Assembly (NCBI RefSeq): GCF_021130785.1
Contig: NC_060211.1
Span: 26,211,001 to 26,275,000 of the forward strand
Length of the DNA stretch: 64,000 nt
Origin: Homalodisca vitripennis
Taxonomy: Eukaryota > Arthropoda > Insecta > Hemiptera > Cicadellidae
Reading direction: 5' to 3'
Shown here: in pieces, positions 20,957-32,345 of the stretch
How the letters are laid out: every line of letters starts with the position of its first letter
How positions within the stretch are numbered: position 1 is the stretch's first letter
Program-made: the position numbers and the translations under genes
Notes under the pieces: generated by a model
Database searches by the model: none
What the model saw: the letters and a program-made list of their open reading frames with translations, nothing else
What the model was told of the DNA's origin: nothing

Positions 20957-21714
20957 TTTACTAGTTACATCTAGTTATACATTTACAAACCGAATGTAGA
21001 ATAATTGTAAGGTAAACTCTATGACAGAATATTTTTTATTACTGCATAATTAATATAAAAACAGTGATTATCAAAATTATTGATGATTTTCTTTACTTTT
21101 AGAATTCTCCGATTTAATTAACTACAATGCAATTTTATTTACGATAATGATCACTACCCTAGATGGACTCTTAAAACTGACATTCGCCAAAAATTATTAT
21201 ACACAGTCTACATTCCTGTACCAAACGGTTTATTTTAATACCTCCAGATAGTCATAATTATTCTATATTTGAGTGAAAAACGCTGTGCTAAAATCGCATT
21301 CGAACCCGAGATCCTGCAGTGATGTAAAAGGATACAACTCATAGCCTTTTTTAGAATACGAATTTCTTTTTAAGAGTTCTTCAATGTCATTTGCAATTTA
21401 TTTCATTACTATAAAAGGTTATTTAAAATAATATTCAGGTTTCTGGCATTGCTCTACACAGTATACAGCATAAGATTGAGAGTTACTAACATTCAATGTT
21501 ATAATATGGAAACGAGGTTTTTTTATTTGGGTTTGTCGCTAATAAATAATGATATATATAATTAAAGTAACAATCAAATTAAACCATAAACGTGGTATTA
21601 CCAATTAAATCTATTGCTATATGAGATAACGTTATAATCAGATGATAAAAAGCCATTAATTAGATTGTTAGAACGTTTTAGTTTATAAACACGGAGCAAC
21701 AAAACTACTGATTG
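20957..21714. other. AT-rich non-coding stretch
   Basis: No gene or repeat recognised. Confidence 0.5.
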
Positions 21715-22696
21715 TAAACATGACACAGTAACAAAGCAAACTCTCTATGATGGTTTATAGAGTTCCGCAGAGAGTCATGTGTCATAATCACCTGACTGTA
21801 CTGTTATTAGGCTCTGGGGCTGGACCAGCATATAAACTGTTAGTAATGCTTCATCAATATTGCACAATCCGAATGTGAGGTAAAATATTGTTAATGAACA
21901 TGAACATGACACAATAACAAAACTATTCATATTTTATAGAGTTCCGCAGAGAGTCATGTGTCATAATCACCTGACTGTACTGTTATTAGGCTCTGGGGCT
22001 GGACCAGCATATAAATTGTTAGTAATGCTTCATAAATATTGCACGATCCGAATCTGTAAGGTAAAATATTGTTAATGAACGTGAACATGATACAGTAACA
22101 AAACTACTGGCGGTTTATAGAGTTTGGGAGAGAGTCATGCGTCATAATCACCTTACTGTGCTGTTATTGGGTTCTGGGGACAGCATATCAACTGTTAGTA
22201 ATGCTTCATCAATATCGCACGATCCGAATATTGAGGTAAAATATTGTTAATGAACGTGACACAGTAACAAAACTACTGACGGTTTATAGAGTTTGGGAGA
22301 CAGTCATGCGTCATAATCACCTGACTGTGCTGTTATTGAGTCTCTGGGACAGCATATCAACTGTTAGTAATGCTTCATCAATATCGCACGATAATATTAG
22401 AGGTAAAATATTGTTAATGAACGTGACACAGTAACAAAACTACTGACGGTTTATAGAGTTTGGGAGACAGTCATGCGTCATAATCACCTGACTGTGCTGT
22501 TATGAGTCTCTGGGGCAGCATATCAACTGTTAGTAATGCTTCATCAATATCGCACGATAATATTAGAGGTAAAATATTGTTAATGAACGTGACACAGTAA
22601 CAAAACTACTGATGGTTTATAGAGTTCGGGAGACAGTCATGCGTCATAATCACCTGACTGTGCTGTTATTGGGCTCTGGGGCAGCATATCAACTGG
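21715..22696 (+). repeat. Tandem repeat, 170-186-bp unit, about 5.6 copies
   Basis: Copies start near 21719, 21905, 22085, 22256, 22426 and 22596 at a GAC/TACACAGTAACAAA-type motif. Shared parts are GGTTTATAGAGTT, GTCATAATCACCTGACTGT and AGGTAAAATATTGTTAATGA. The first two units are longer (a CTGGGGCTGGACCAGC variant), and later units are shortened to about 170 bp and more alike. The array stops abruptly after CAGCATATCAACTG. Confidence 0.9.
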
Positions 22697-23442
22697 TGCG
22701 TCATCATTTATTTATCTCACGGTTCATATATACGGTTATGGACTTCTTGATATATTGATGCACTATAAAGCTATAACTTGTATTAGGTATTGTACGTACA
22801 ATATAGTGCACGTTACCAAATTTTGATATTATTAGGTGTCAAGGCAGTGTTTTATCTATTTTTGAGGGTATAAGGGGATCTTAGGCCTCACACCTCAACC
22901 CACATACACGCGCAGGTCGGCCTAGCTGCCGTAACTTTTGTATCAATGACCCACATACTAGCCTTTAGTCTGCAAAAGTACTAATTGTTACATTTTTTAA
23001 CGTTAGGTTAAACATTTTATAATATTATAATTTTGCATTTTGTTTCAAGAAAATAGAGTTCAAACACGAATGGCTACGACATTCCTGACGTAATTTAGAA
23101 GTTGATTTGATCATCGACCCCTTTGTTTCTGAAATACGCCAGAAATGTCCTAGTTACCGTATTTGGGTGCTATGTCCATAAAATAAAATGCAGATTTTAA
23201 AAACTAAAAAATTATTAACGTTACATAGAAATGATAAAAATAGACCAAGTACTATTATGTGAGGTACGTTGACTTCAGGTAGGCCATGTTGCGCGTGTGA
23301 CGGTGGGTGCGCGTTCAGGTGCAGGGGTTGTCTCGTAATCGCCTGAGACTCTGTATTTATCTATCATTTATCATTTTTATTTTGCCAGAACATTATAAAA
23401 ATGTATAGCAATAGTCGTTTTTCTAAATTTTTCTATAATTTG

Positions 23443-23443
<1 letters not shown>
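22697..23443. other. Non-coding stretch
   Basis: No supported feature. It is slightly GC-richer near 22880-22950 and 23280-23350. Confidence 0.45.

Positions 23444-23521
<78 letters not shown>
23444..23521 (+). repeat. (TG)n microsatellite
   Basis: About 78 bp of TG repeats with one GG interruption. Confidence 0.97.
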
Positions 23522-23524
<3 letters not shown>

Positions 23525-25924
23525 GAAAAACAAAGAAATCGAACCAAACTAAGGCAAATCGCACCGTCTCAAGCAAATAGAGAAGGTATCTATTATTTTT
23601 GCTTAGAATTAAAATTGTGTTAGTTATTAGATTAGGGCTTTTATTTGTGTATGACGCTTGCAATACAATAATTATTGTTAATTGTTTTCTGCAATAAGAA
23701 TATTATTATTATTATTGTTATTGAAAAAAGCTATTAAACGTGTTAAAGTTGTTCAGAAATAACAGCAGGGCGTTCAGAATCATTTAACTTTTGATGCACA
23801 AATCAAACCTCAATGAGACATACAAATATTTTTTTCACATCATTGCCTCGCTGTAAGATGTTAATCTGTTATCAATTTAATCACACGTAAATCGTTGCAA
23901 TGAAGAATTCACATAAGACTGACGTTGTGCTATGATGAAATATATTAAATTTACACCTCAGACTAAATTTTCCACACCAAAGTATTTTGAAATGTTAAAT
24001 AAGTCTCACTTATTAAATTTTAAGAATCACAGTTATTTAATCTGGAAGTGGACGGTAAAATCTGTAGAATATGAATATCTTTCGGGAGTGATCATACACT
24101 GCTGGGAACCGTACACAGTTGAAGCTGACACAGTTAAAAATTACATGTGAAAGTTTTCTTGATCAGGGAAATAAACGTGCGCATACCCCTCGAAAGTGTA
24201 AAGCAGCCGATTGCTGCCGCTTGCAGTAATTAACCTCGGAACCACGTGGAGGGAGCATACATTACATTAACATATCATGGTAATGAGTGCTGTGGTGAAC
24301 CGACTCCAGGCTGTACTTTACATAGCTCTGTGAATATCTTATTTCATGTAAGCCGCCTGCTCCATCTTCAAACCGGGTCTGCTTTCAGATGTTTGCCACG
24401 GACGCCATTTTAAAATTGTATGTATTATAGGATTTCAGGGGATTAATACATATCAATGATAATTATTTGTTATAAACTATTAGAAAATTACGGGCTTTGC
24501 ACTCATAGCATCATTTCAGATTGGACAATTTTAGAACGATTGATTCTCTGTTTTGGTCGTGTAATTTAAGAGCTATTTATCTTTTTTTATTTTTTTGTTT
24601 ATTTTAGGAATACAACTGGCCTAGAGCAATACCTTCAGAATTTTTGTTTGAGTGTGTTTTTAGACATACATAGAGAGACTGACGTACAAACATTTAAAAG
24701 AAAGCGCAACTCTTTATTATTATTAGAACTATTTAATAATACCACAAGATCCTCAGAATCGATTTACTGTAGAAAAAGTGTATACTATATTTAACACATT
24801 TGCGTATGTCCTGCATTGTACTATTATGAAAGAGATATTATACATTTATCAAATATAAACAAATTAGTTTTAATTTATTCAAAAATATTTTAACTCATAC
24901 GTGCAGAGAATGCAGTGGAGAAATATCTTGATTTGTTTTCTAATCAGGATATAGTCTTGAAATGATTAGCAGATTAAAGCTTTACTCATCTTAAAGTATT
25001 GGATTGTTACTGTATTTTTATTGCTACTATAAACAACTAAAATGATGTTACGTAAAAGCCAAATTATAATACTAACAACAACAGACTTATCTACATCGTA
25101 AGGATGAATATTTCTCTCAATATACCTCAGCGATGCTGAAAACATATTACACGACTCTACAAAGATTTTAGAGAGTTCCCTTCAGGAACTTGTGATTCCT
25201 TTCTTCATCCTACATTCCTGAGATATGTGGTATTATAATCTAGGCTATTGGAAATGGTACGAATCATTAAGTTAAGCGAGGAATAATCAAGAAGCGAGGA
25301 ATGACCATTATCCTAAAAGCAATCCTAATAAGTAGGAACTAAACATGAGTTATCAGTGAACTATATGATAATTTATGTTAAATCAGATTGATCTTCAAAT
25401 AAACACATACACCACGTTTTTCTCCCATCAAACGAAAAGCTGCATAGGAAAAGCTTACCTGCATAGGAATTACAGTGTGAAGGAATTGAATGCGATTTTG
25501 TTTATGAATGAAAAAGTAGCTTATACTTTATTTTATGAACTAAAAATAACAGATTATGTACAATGTAAATAAAATTGTCTTGTTCTATGGATGTAAATTT
25601 GGAAAAAGCTATACTGTGTCACAAAATCTCTCTACAACAACATGACCTATTCAAGTAATCTAAAGGTTTTTAAAATGTAAACCTTTGAAAATCTCTACAG
25701 TGTATTTAACCAATGTTTTTTTTCAAATATTAAAAAATTAAGACGCACGAAAAATCTGCCTTTATAGTAATAATATTTTTTATTAAAGAGTCAATTTGCA
25801 TAGTAATCGTCAGAAAAATAATTTTTTGTTTATTTTGGTTTGCGGTATATATAATTTTTAATTCATTCTTCAATCTATATATTTTTCAAAAATATAATGT
25901 CTACAATCACTCATTTTTATTCAT
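23522..25924. other. AT-rich non-coding stretch
   Basis: No supported gene. A GC-richer patch lies at 24180-24420 without a recognisable frame. Confidence 0.5.
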
Positions 25925-26230
25925 TCGCATTGTCCCAATTCAGCACCTGGTAAGTCTGCCAATTCTTCCATTGATATTCCGAGAACTCGACTTTGCTGTA
26001 GAAGCTTTTGCAATCAGCTCAGTTTTCAGACGAGTTCTGAATGCCCTGAGAATTGGAATACTTTCGACTAAATTTGGCAAACTGTTGCCAAATTCTAACT
26101 CCTCTCTGTGATGGAAAATGTTCATGAGCTACCGTTCTGTGTCTTCCAGTTCAGTAGCTCTTTCTGCCCCTTGTTGAATAAGAGTGTATGTCGCTACCTC
26201 TACTTTTGTCTCATTTTGACTTGAAAAAGA
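25925..26230 (-). pseudogene. LINE ORF2 C-terminal fragment, frameshifted
   Basis: Three minus-strand frames each carry part of one LINE C-terminus. One gives RTVAHEHFPSQRGVRIW (upper part). One gives FGNSLPNLVESIPILRAFRT, continuing RLKTELIAK (middle). One gives FYSKVEFSEYQWKNW (lower end). Together they show at least two frameshifts and one stop. The HE..PSQ.GV and NxLPN.....P...AF.TRLK pattern also occurs at 53620-53808, so both loci come from one LINE family. RT and endonuclease domains are absent here. Dead element. Confidence 0.6.
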
Positions 26231-27386
26231 GACATGTCTCTAATATATAGAGAGACAGGGTAGTATCAACAGCCTCAAATTCTTAAACGCTTTCACCCCT
26301 AAATTCCGAAAGGGATATTGATAATCTTAAGTAATATAATCAGTTCCAGCTGAACTATTGTAATGGATTAGTTAGTGTTAATGTATGGCTGGTGGTGATG
26401 ACATGACTTACCACCGGCTTACCGGATATTATGGTAATTACGGCTATAGTGCGGCTTCTATCGTGGCGGAACTTGATTAGCTATCAGAGTAGGCTACAGT
26501 CCTGACTCCACTCTACTTCCTCTGGAGTACAATAAAACTTATTATATTTTAACACTCAGAATATGTACTTCTGATTATCAAAACCTGTGATCATTTGGAT
26601 TTAGAGTTTTCTATCAATACTGTAGAACCAAATTTACCAAAGTATAAAAATAAACTTGGACTACACTGAAGTACAAATTGAGAAATTTATGATATAAAAA
26701 TAACAAGAGCTTGAAAATTAAAACAAATTAATAGTATAAAAATTATACATAACTGTATAATTAAATATTATTTTCTTTTAAATATTTAACAGCTTTGAAC
26801 TTTGTGTAATTATTTTCAAAATAAATCTGTTGAATACTGTAGTAAATTAATTAGTAGCTTTTATTTAATTAAAATACATTGCTTATTTGTGTATATAATG
26901 ATAGTAAAATAATATTATTATTTGTATCATAAGGCCTCACAGTATAAGTGATATAAATTATGTGTTTCAGTATTTCTTATAAATGTAACATGTGACTGTT
27001 ATATTTTTTCGAGATCATTTTTGGTAACTGAATTACTATACTTTTAGGTTATAAAATCATCCCCACGTAAATAACATGTTTTGATTTTGTTATAACTTTC
27101 TGTTTTATAACGTTAATTATGAGTAATAATTGAAAAAAAATAAATATAGGCTAAATGTTTTAAAGTCAAAAACCAATTCTGTGTAATTCCCGAAATCTTC
27201 CCAATAATAATCACTTAATTCTCCGCCTAGATTAAATTTCGCATTTAAAATTAAACATCACTGGATTCTTTCAAAAATATCTCATTATTATAATATAAGA
27301 CACGCAAAGCCTTTAGTATCACACTTACATCCAGTTTCATATGTTACACACACAATAAGGCGCGCTTGCGCACATTTCGTCGTCAT
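26231..27386. other. AT-rich non-coding stretch
   Basis: No supported feature. Bases 26380-26530 are GC-richer and contain TTACCACCGGCTTACCGG, with no recognised element. Confidence 0.5.
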
Positions 27387-28795
27387 AGTCTATAACTAAC
27401 AATCGACTGAACAGGAACATTTCTGACGCTGAAAGAGGGTCTGATGTAAAGACATGTGAGGTATGACCTGAGAGCCAGTTGAGAGTATTACTAACGAAGT
27501 GAAATAGTCTATAACTAACAATCGACTGAACAGGAACATTTCTGACGCTGAAAGAGGGTCTGATGTAAAGACATGTGAGGTATGACCTGAGAGCCAGTTG
27601 AGAGTATTACTAACGAAGTGAAATAGTCTATAACTAACAATCGACTGAACAGGAACATTTCTGACGCTGAAAGAGGGTCTGATGTAAAGACATGTGAGGT
27701 ATGACCTGAGAGCCAGTTGAGAGTATTACTAACGAAGTGAAATAGTCTATAACTAACAATCGACTGAACAGGAACATTTCTGACGCTGAAAGAGGGTCTG
27801 ATGTAAAGACATGTGAGGTATGACCTGAGAGCCAGTTGAGAGTATTACTAACGAAGTGAAATAGTCTATAACTAACAATCGACTGAACAGGAACATTTCT
27901 GACGCTGAAAGAGGGTCTGATGTAAAGACATGTGAGGTATGACCTGAGAGCCAGTTGAGAGTATTACTAACGAAGTGAAATAGTCTATAACTAACAATCG
28001 ACTGAACAGGAACATTTCTGACGCTGAAAGAGGGTCTGATGTAAAGACATGTGAGGTATGTTCTGAGAGCCAGTTTAGAGTATTACTAACGAAGTGAAAT
28101 AGTCTATAACTAACAATCGACTGAACAGGAACATTTCTGACGCTGAAAGAGGGTCTGATGTAAAGACATGTGAGGTATGACCTGAGAGCCGTTTCAGAGT
28201 ATTACTAACGAAGTGAAATAGTCTATAACTAACAATCGACTGAACAGGATCATTTCTGACGCTGAAAGAGGGTCTGATGTAAAGACATGTGAGGTATGAC
28301 CTGAGAGCCAGTTGAGAGTATTACTAACGAAGTGAAATAGTCTATAACTAACAATCGACTGAACAGGAACATTTCTGACGCTGAAAGAGGGTCTGATGTA
28401 AAGACATGTGAGGTATGACCTGAGAGCCAGTTGAGAGTATTACTAACGAAGTGAAATAGTCTATAACTAACAATCGACTGAACAGGAACATTTCTGACGC
28501 TGAAAGAGGGTCTGATGTAAAGACATGTGAGGTATGACCTGAGAGCCAGTTGAGAGTATTACTAACGAAGTGAAATAGTCTATAACTAACAATCGACTGA
28601 ACAGGAACATTTCTGACGCTGAAAGAGGGTCTGATGTAAAGACATGTGAGGTATGACCTGAGAGCCAGTTTGAGAGTATTACTAACGAAGTGAAATAGTC
28701 TATAACTAACAATCGACTGAACAGGATCATTTCTGACGCTGAAAGAGGGTCTGATGTAAAGACATGTGAGGTATGACCTGAGAGCCAGTTGAGAG
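27387..28795 (+). repeat. Homogeneous satellite array, 119-bp unit x 11.8
   Basis: Units start at AGTCTATAACTAACAATCGA with an exact 119-bp step (27387, 27506, 27625 and onward). Most copies look identical. Few variants exist: a TTCTGAGAGCC copy near 28059, an ACAGGATCATTTC form in two copies (about 28245 and 28723), and one copy lengthened by a T near 28669. The low divergence implies recent amplification or homogenisation. A 128-codon minus-strand frame at 28467-28853 arises only because the extra T makes one 120-bp step. Confidence 0.96.
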
Positions 28796-30514
28796 TCAAT
28801 GAGAATGGCGGCTGAGGGCGAGATTGTCGTGTAGCATTATGCAAACTGCCCAAATAGAATGGAGCTAAGCTGGGCTAGGGTTGGAGCAGGGAGGAAGGGT
28901 TACCATTGTCGAGCTACAAGAAACTACCACCTCAAAATGTTCATTCGATTTAAATTTAGAGATATTATCCTTCTCCGGACAGTGTGCTTTTAGACTCGGC
29001 AATGATAAACATAATGTGCATAGTATTACTCTACAATTTTTAAAAGATATAATATCATGTAAGGAAGAAAAACAGGCATGAATTAATTTTAAACTTGAAT
29101 ATACTATAAAGATTTATAAATATTCTTTGTCAACAACACATATAACTAAATATTCTATATTATAATTTTTCAAGCCTAACTCCGTCAATCTTCTAAATCA
29201 ATTACACATTTTAAGAATTGGTATTTTTCAATCATCTTCAATATGAGAAATGACTTAATAAAATATGTGGGATGAATAAAGATATCTTGAAGTTAAATTT
29301 GAAGTTAAATGATCCCATCATTAACTCGACGAATGATATAGTATGATATATATTTCCAACTTAAGGGGCACTACCTGTTAGGAAACTCTGTTACTTAGCA
29401 TTTTTTGAAAAAAAAAAAAAAATGATTTAGTTTTGAACTAGCGTAATAATATTCAATTCTTATAGTCAATCATCATAAAATAAACTTTCCTAAAATTCAA
29501 AACTCGTATAAGGACTCATACATCATATTAAATTCAATTGTCAGAAAATTGAAACGTGGTACTTGAACGGACAAAATAGGAGCCTATTTTTTCACTCAGC
29601 TTCGCATAATATTAATAAAGTAATCAAATACGTCTCACAAACGTTCATATGGTTCCATACAGAACAAAATCATACTTTATGGGACTCGAGGTATTCCAAG
29701 TACAAAGAATAGCCAAGTACATTGTTGTCAGACGTATAAATTAAACTGTATCCTGTAAAAATAATAAAAAATGTAATTACAAAAATCCTATAGCAGACAT
29801 TATAAGAGTTTAATAATGACAATTGGCACACAATAAGGTATTATTTATTTATACTATCAAGACCCTGAAACAATAAATAATATTTGTAATGTTATTAAAA
29901 ATTAGATTACAACAGACCAGATAAAAATCAACCATATTGTAGACAAAATAATTCTTATATGGTGTATAGATTTTAAAGGTTTTGTATTTTAACAGATTTT
30001 AAATAGCTGTACATTTTGGTAAAGCCAACTAGAATTTCAAATTTATGCAAACACTATTTCCTTTATAAATCTATTGTACCTTTATAAAGGGATCTTAATA
30101 ATTATTTACAATATTAAAAACAACTAAACAAATATTTTATTGGTTACAACGTTACCCGTTTAGTGTAGAACACACGGCTCTACGCGACTGCACTGCGGAT
30201 CTACAATGGAACGAGTTCTATCTCTGATGTATGCATTGAGATTACATTCAACTCTATTACAATGTGTACCAATTAGTTCCAGATTGGTTTGTCTCCGACA
30301 GGTTTATCTGCGCTTTCTGGTTTCATCCACAGGCTTTGCTTCAGCTCTTTTATCTTTGACAAAAGTTAAATTTAGTGTAAATCCGAGATAAAGATAATTT
30401 ATTTATCAATAAAGATGTCAGATCATATAAATTAGACAATTTTTATCGTTGAAAAACTGTGTATAAAAATTAGGAGGAAAATTAGCCAATGTTACACAGC
30501 CTTTTTTATTGCAG
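28796..30514. other. AT-rich non-coding stretch
   Basis: Bases 28796-28910 are GC-richer. Beyond that the sequence is AT-rich with no supported gene. An A-run lies at about 29409-29422. Confidence 0.5.
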
Positions 30515-30790
30515 TCAGACTTTACTGACGCCTTTTTTATAGTAATCTGGCTGAACGGGCGTTCTTTTGGTTCTTCCGGTTTTTAAGGGGCTGCCGAAGG
30601 GAATTTTGATTTTTTTTACGGCTATAGCAACACCCTTCTTGATTTTGACCACCGGAGTTCTAGATTTCTGACCCTCTTTACCGACGGCCTTCTTGATTTT
30701 TGTCAGCCCATCTTGAGTTGTTACTGCCTGATGTTTTTTATTTTCCTTCAACAGCATCGACGCCTTTCTTGAAATTTGATTGGCTGTAGA
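30515..30790 (-). repeat. Lysine-rich coding-like dispersed repeat, copy 1
   Basis: The minus strand is open for 80 codons and reads KIKKAVGKEGQKSRTP, then VKIKKGVAIAVKKIK, and a basic tail. Similar sequence in the same orientation recurs at 35760-35935, where the frame carries stops. It could be a relic of a basic protein or part of an element. The composition superficially recalls histone-H1-like tails, but nothing else supports that. A Penelope relic lies about 300 bp away on the same strand and may be connected. Confidence 0.4.
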
Positions 30791-31061
30791 GATAGCATCT
30801 TATTTTTTTCTATGCTGTTCCTTGGTTAGCTTATCAATATGAGCTACTTCCTGATTGGTTGTCTTACGGATGTGTCGATGGTGATTTTTGTCTTACACAC
30901 CGACGACCCTCTTAACCTTCATAGGAAAAAATCACCAGATTTCTTGATTTTGGTTCCATGAAAACATGAATTAATGAAAAAATCTTTTATTTTTTAGAAA
31001 TAACGTCACATTTAAATCAGTATATACCCAAGTGAAAAATACGCACGTGTATAGTTAACTA

Positions 31062-32345
31062 CATTTTAGGAATCATGTGTGCCATTTTTTTGGTTTTGTT
31101 TTTAAGAGAATTTATCTCAGAGTATTGTGTATTAAACGCGGTTTCTAATAATGTTGTATTTTTACCTACTCTTCTAAATTTCTGCGATAATACACAATGA
31201 ATTGAAATAATGCAAATGTATCACTATTCTGGTTGACTGACTCAGAAATATTTCTTCTGGTTCCTTTGCACATGTTTATTATCAATTGAATGTATCCATT
31301 GGTAAGAACATCCTAGATCCAATTGATCTTTCTTAAATTCCTCTTTTAGTCCATTTTTATCTGAACATAATAACCTCTTTGCTCTATCAAATAACGATTG
31401 GGCCACTTCATTGACAGATTTTTTTATGGTTTGGCTTACAATTTAAATATTTTCCTGTGTGTGTGTTTTTCCTTCTAAAACCGTAGACTTAAGGACATCT
31501 CTATGTCTTAATACACACACATCCAAAAAAAACGTTTTTTGGACTTAAACTTCCATTACGAGGTGGACGGTAGAAGAAATATTATTATTATTAAAAAATC
31601 CCTGCAATTTAGTGTCTCCATGACGAAAAACACCAAAGGTATACCATCCACATACCCCCACCAAATTTTCGGTTTGAAGCCAAGGCTTTTTGATCAAATT
31701 CCTCCATAAATATACTGGTGAAAATAGGAGACAGTGGAGAACCTATTCCTAAGCCCTAATCATTACGCTAAATTTTACCATCTAACCCAAATAATTGCAT
31801 TGAGTGCATAAATTCTAACAACCTCATAAATACCAGCACGGAATTTTTAGTCTTTTCACTTAATGTTTGGTCTTCTATGAGACGTGATTCAATGATTTCG
31901 AGATCTTCTGGAACTGGTACATTTGTGAATAAAATTCCAACTTCAAAACTCACCAGTTTGTCAGTTTCAGTCAACTTAAGGGATTTTGACTTCTGTAAAA
32001 GACCCTATTATTTTTTATTAACGAGTCAGTTTTTTCTACTTTAGACAATTCCCTTTAAGATGAATCACGATAACTGATTATAGGCCGGAAAGGGATGTAG
32101 GTATTTGGATTTTAGGAAGTCATACATTTGGAGGATTTTGGATTTTTGAGGAGTTAATTTAGATCTAAATTTATCTGAAAAATATGCTTTGTGTTTTCTT
32201 AAGGTTTTGCTATTTTGCGTTCAATTGAATCAGTTGGGTCTTTTTTAACTGCTTATTTGCCAGTATCTAAAGTGTTCGTAATCTTTTCTTTATGCGTTAC
32301 TGAGTCAAAGAAAACAGTAGCATTACTTTCATCAGCCGGTAAGAT
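31062..32345 (-). pseudogene. Penelope-like element reverse transcriptase, decayed
   Basis: Minus-strand pieces in several frames occur in the order of a Penelope-like element (PLE) polyprotein. ILPADESNATVFF is near 32345-32305. KKDPTDSIER is near 32245-32217. FRPIISYRDSS lies at 32090-32058. LVSFEVGILFTNVPV lies in the frame 31768-31974. GSPLSPIFTSIFMEEFD is near 31750-31690. A YVDG in place of the catalytic YVDD is near 31650. SVNEVAQSLFDRAKRLLCS is near 31418-31360. KFRRVGKNTT then TAFNTQYS lie near 31185-31130. Many stops and frameshifts separate them. No GIY-YIG endonuclease is seen downstream. RT family known: Penelope-like; function lost. Confidence 0.75.

Noticed and set aside
23433..23663. 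76-codon frame with a histidine/threonine run
   Set aside because: Spans the TG microsatellite. The remainder is AT-rich and unrecognised.
28467..28853. 128-codon minus-strand frame with internal 40-residue repeats
   Set aside because: It falls within the 119-bp satellite. It is open only because one unit has an extra base, and other units break the frame.
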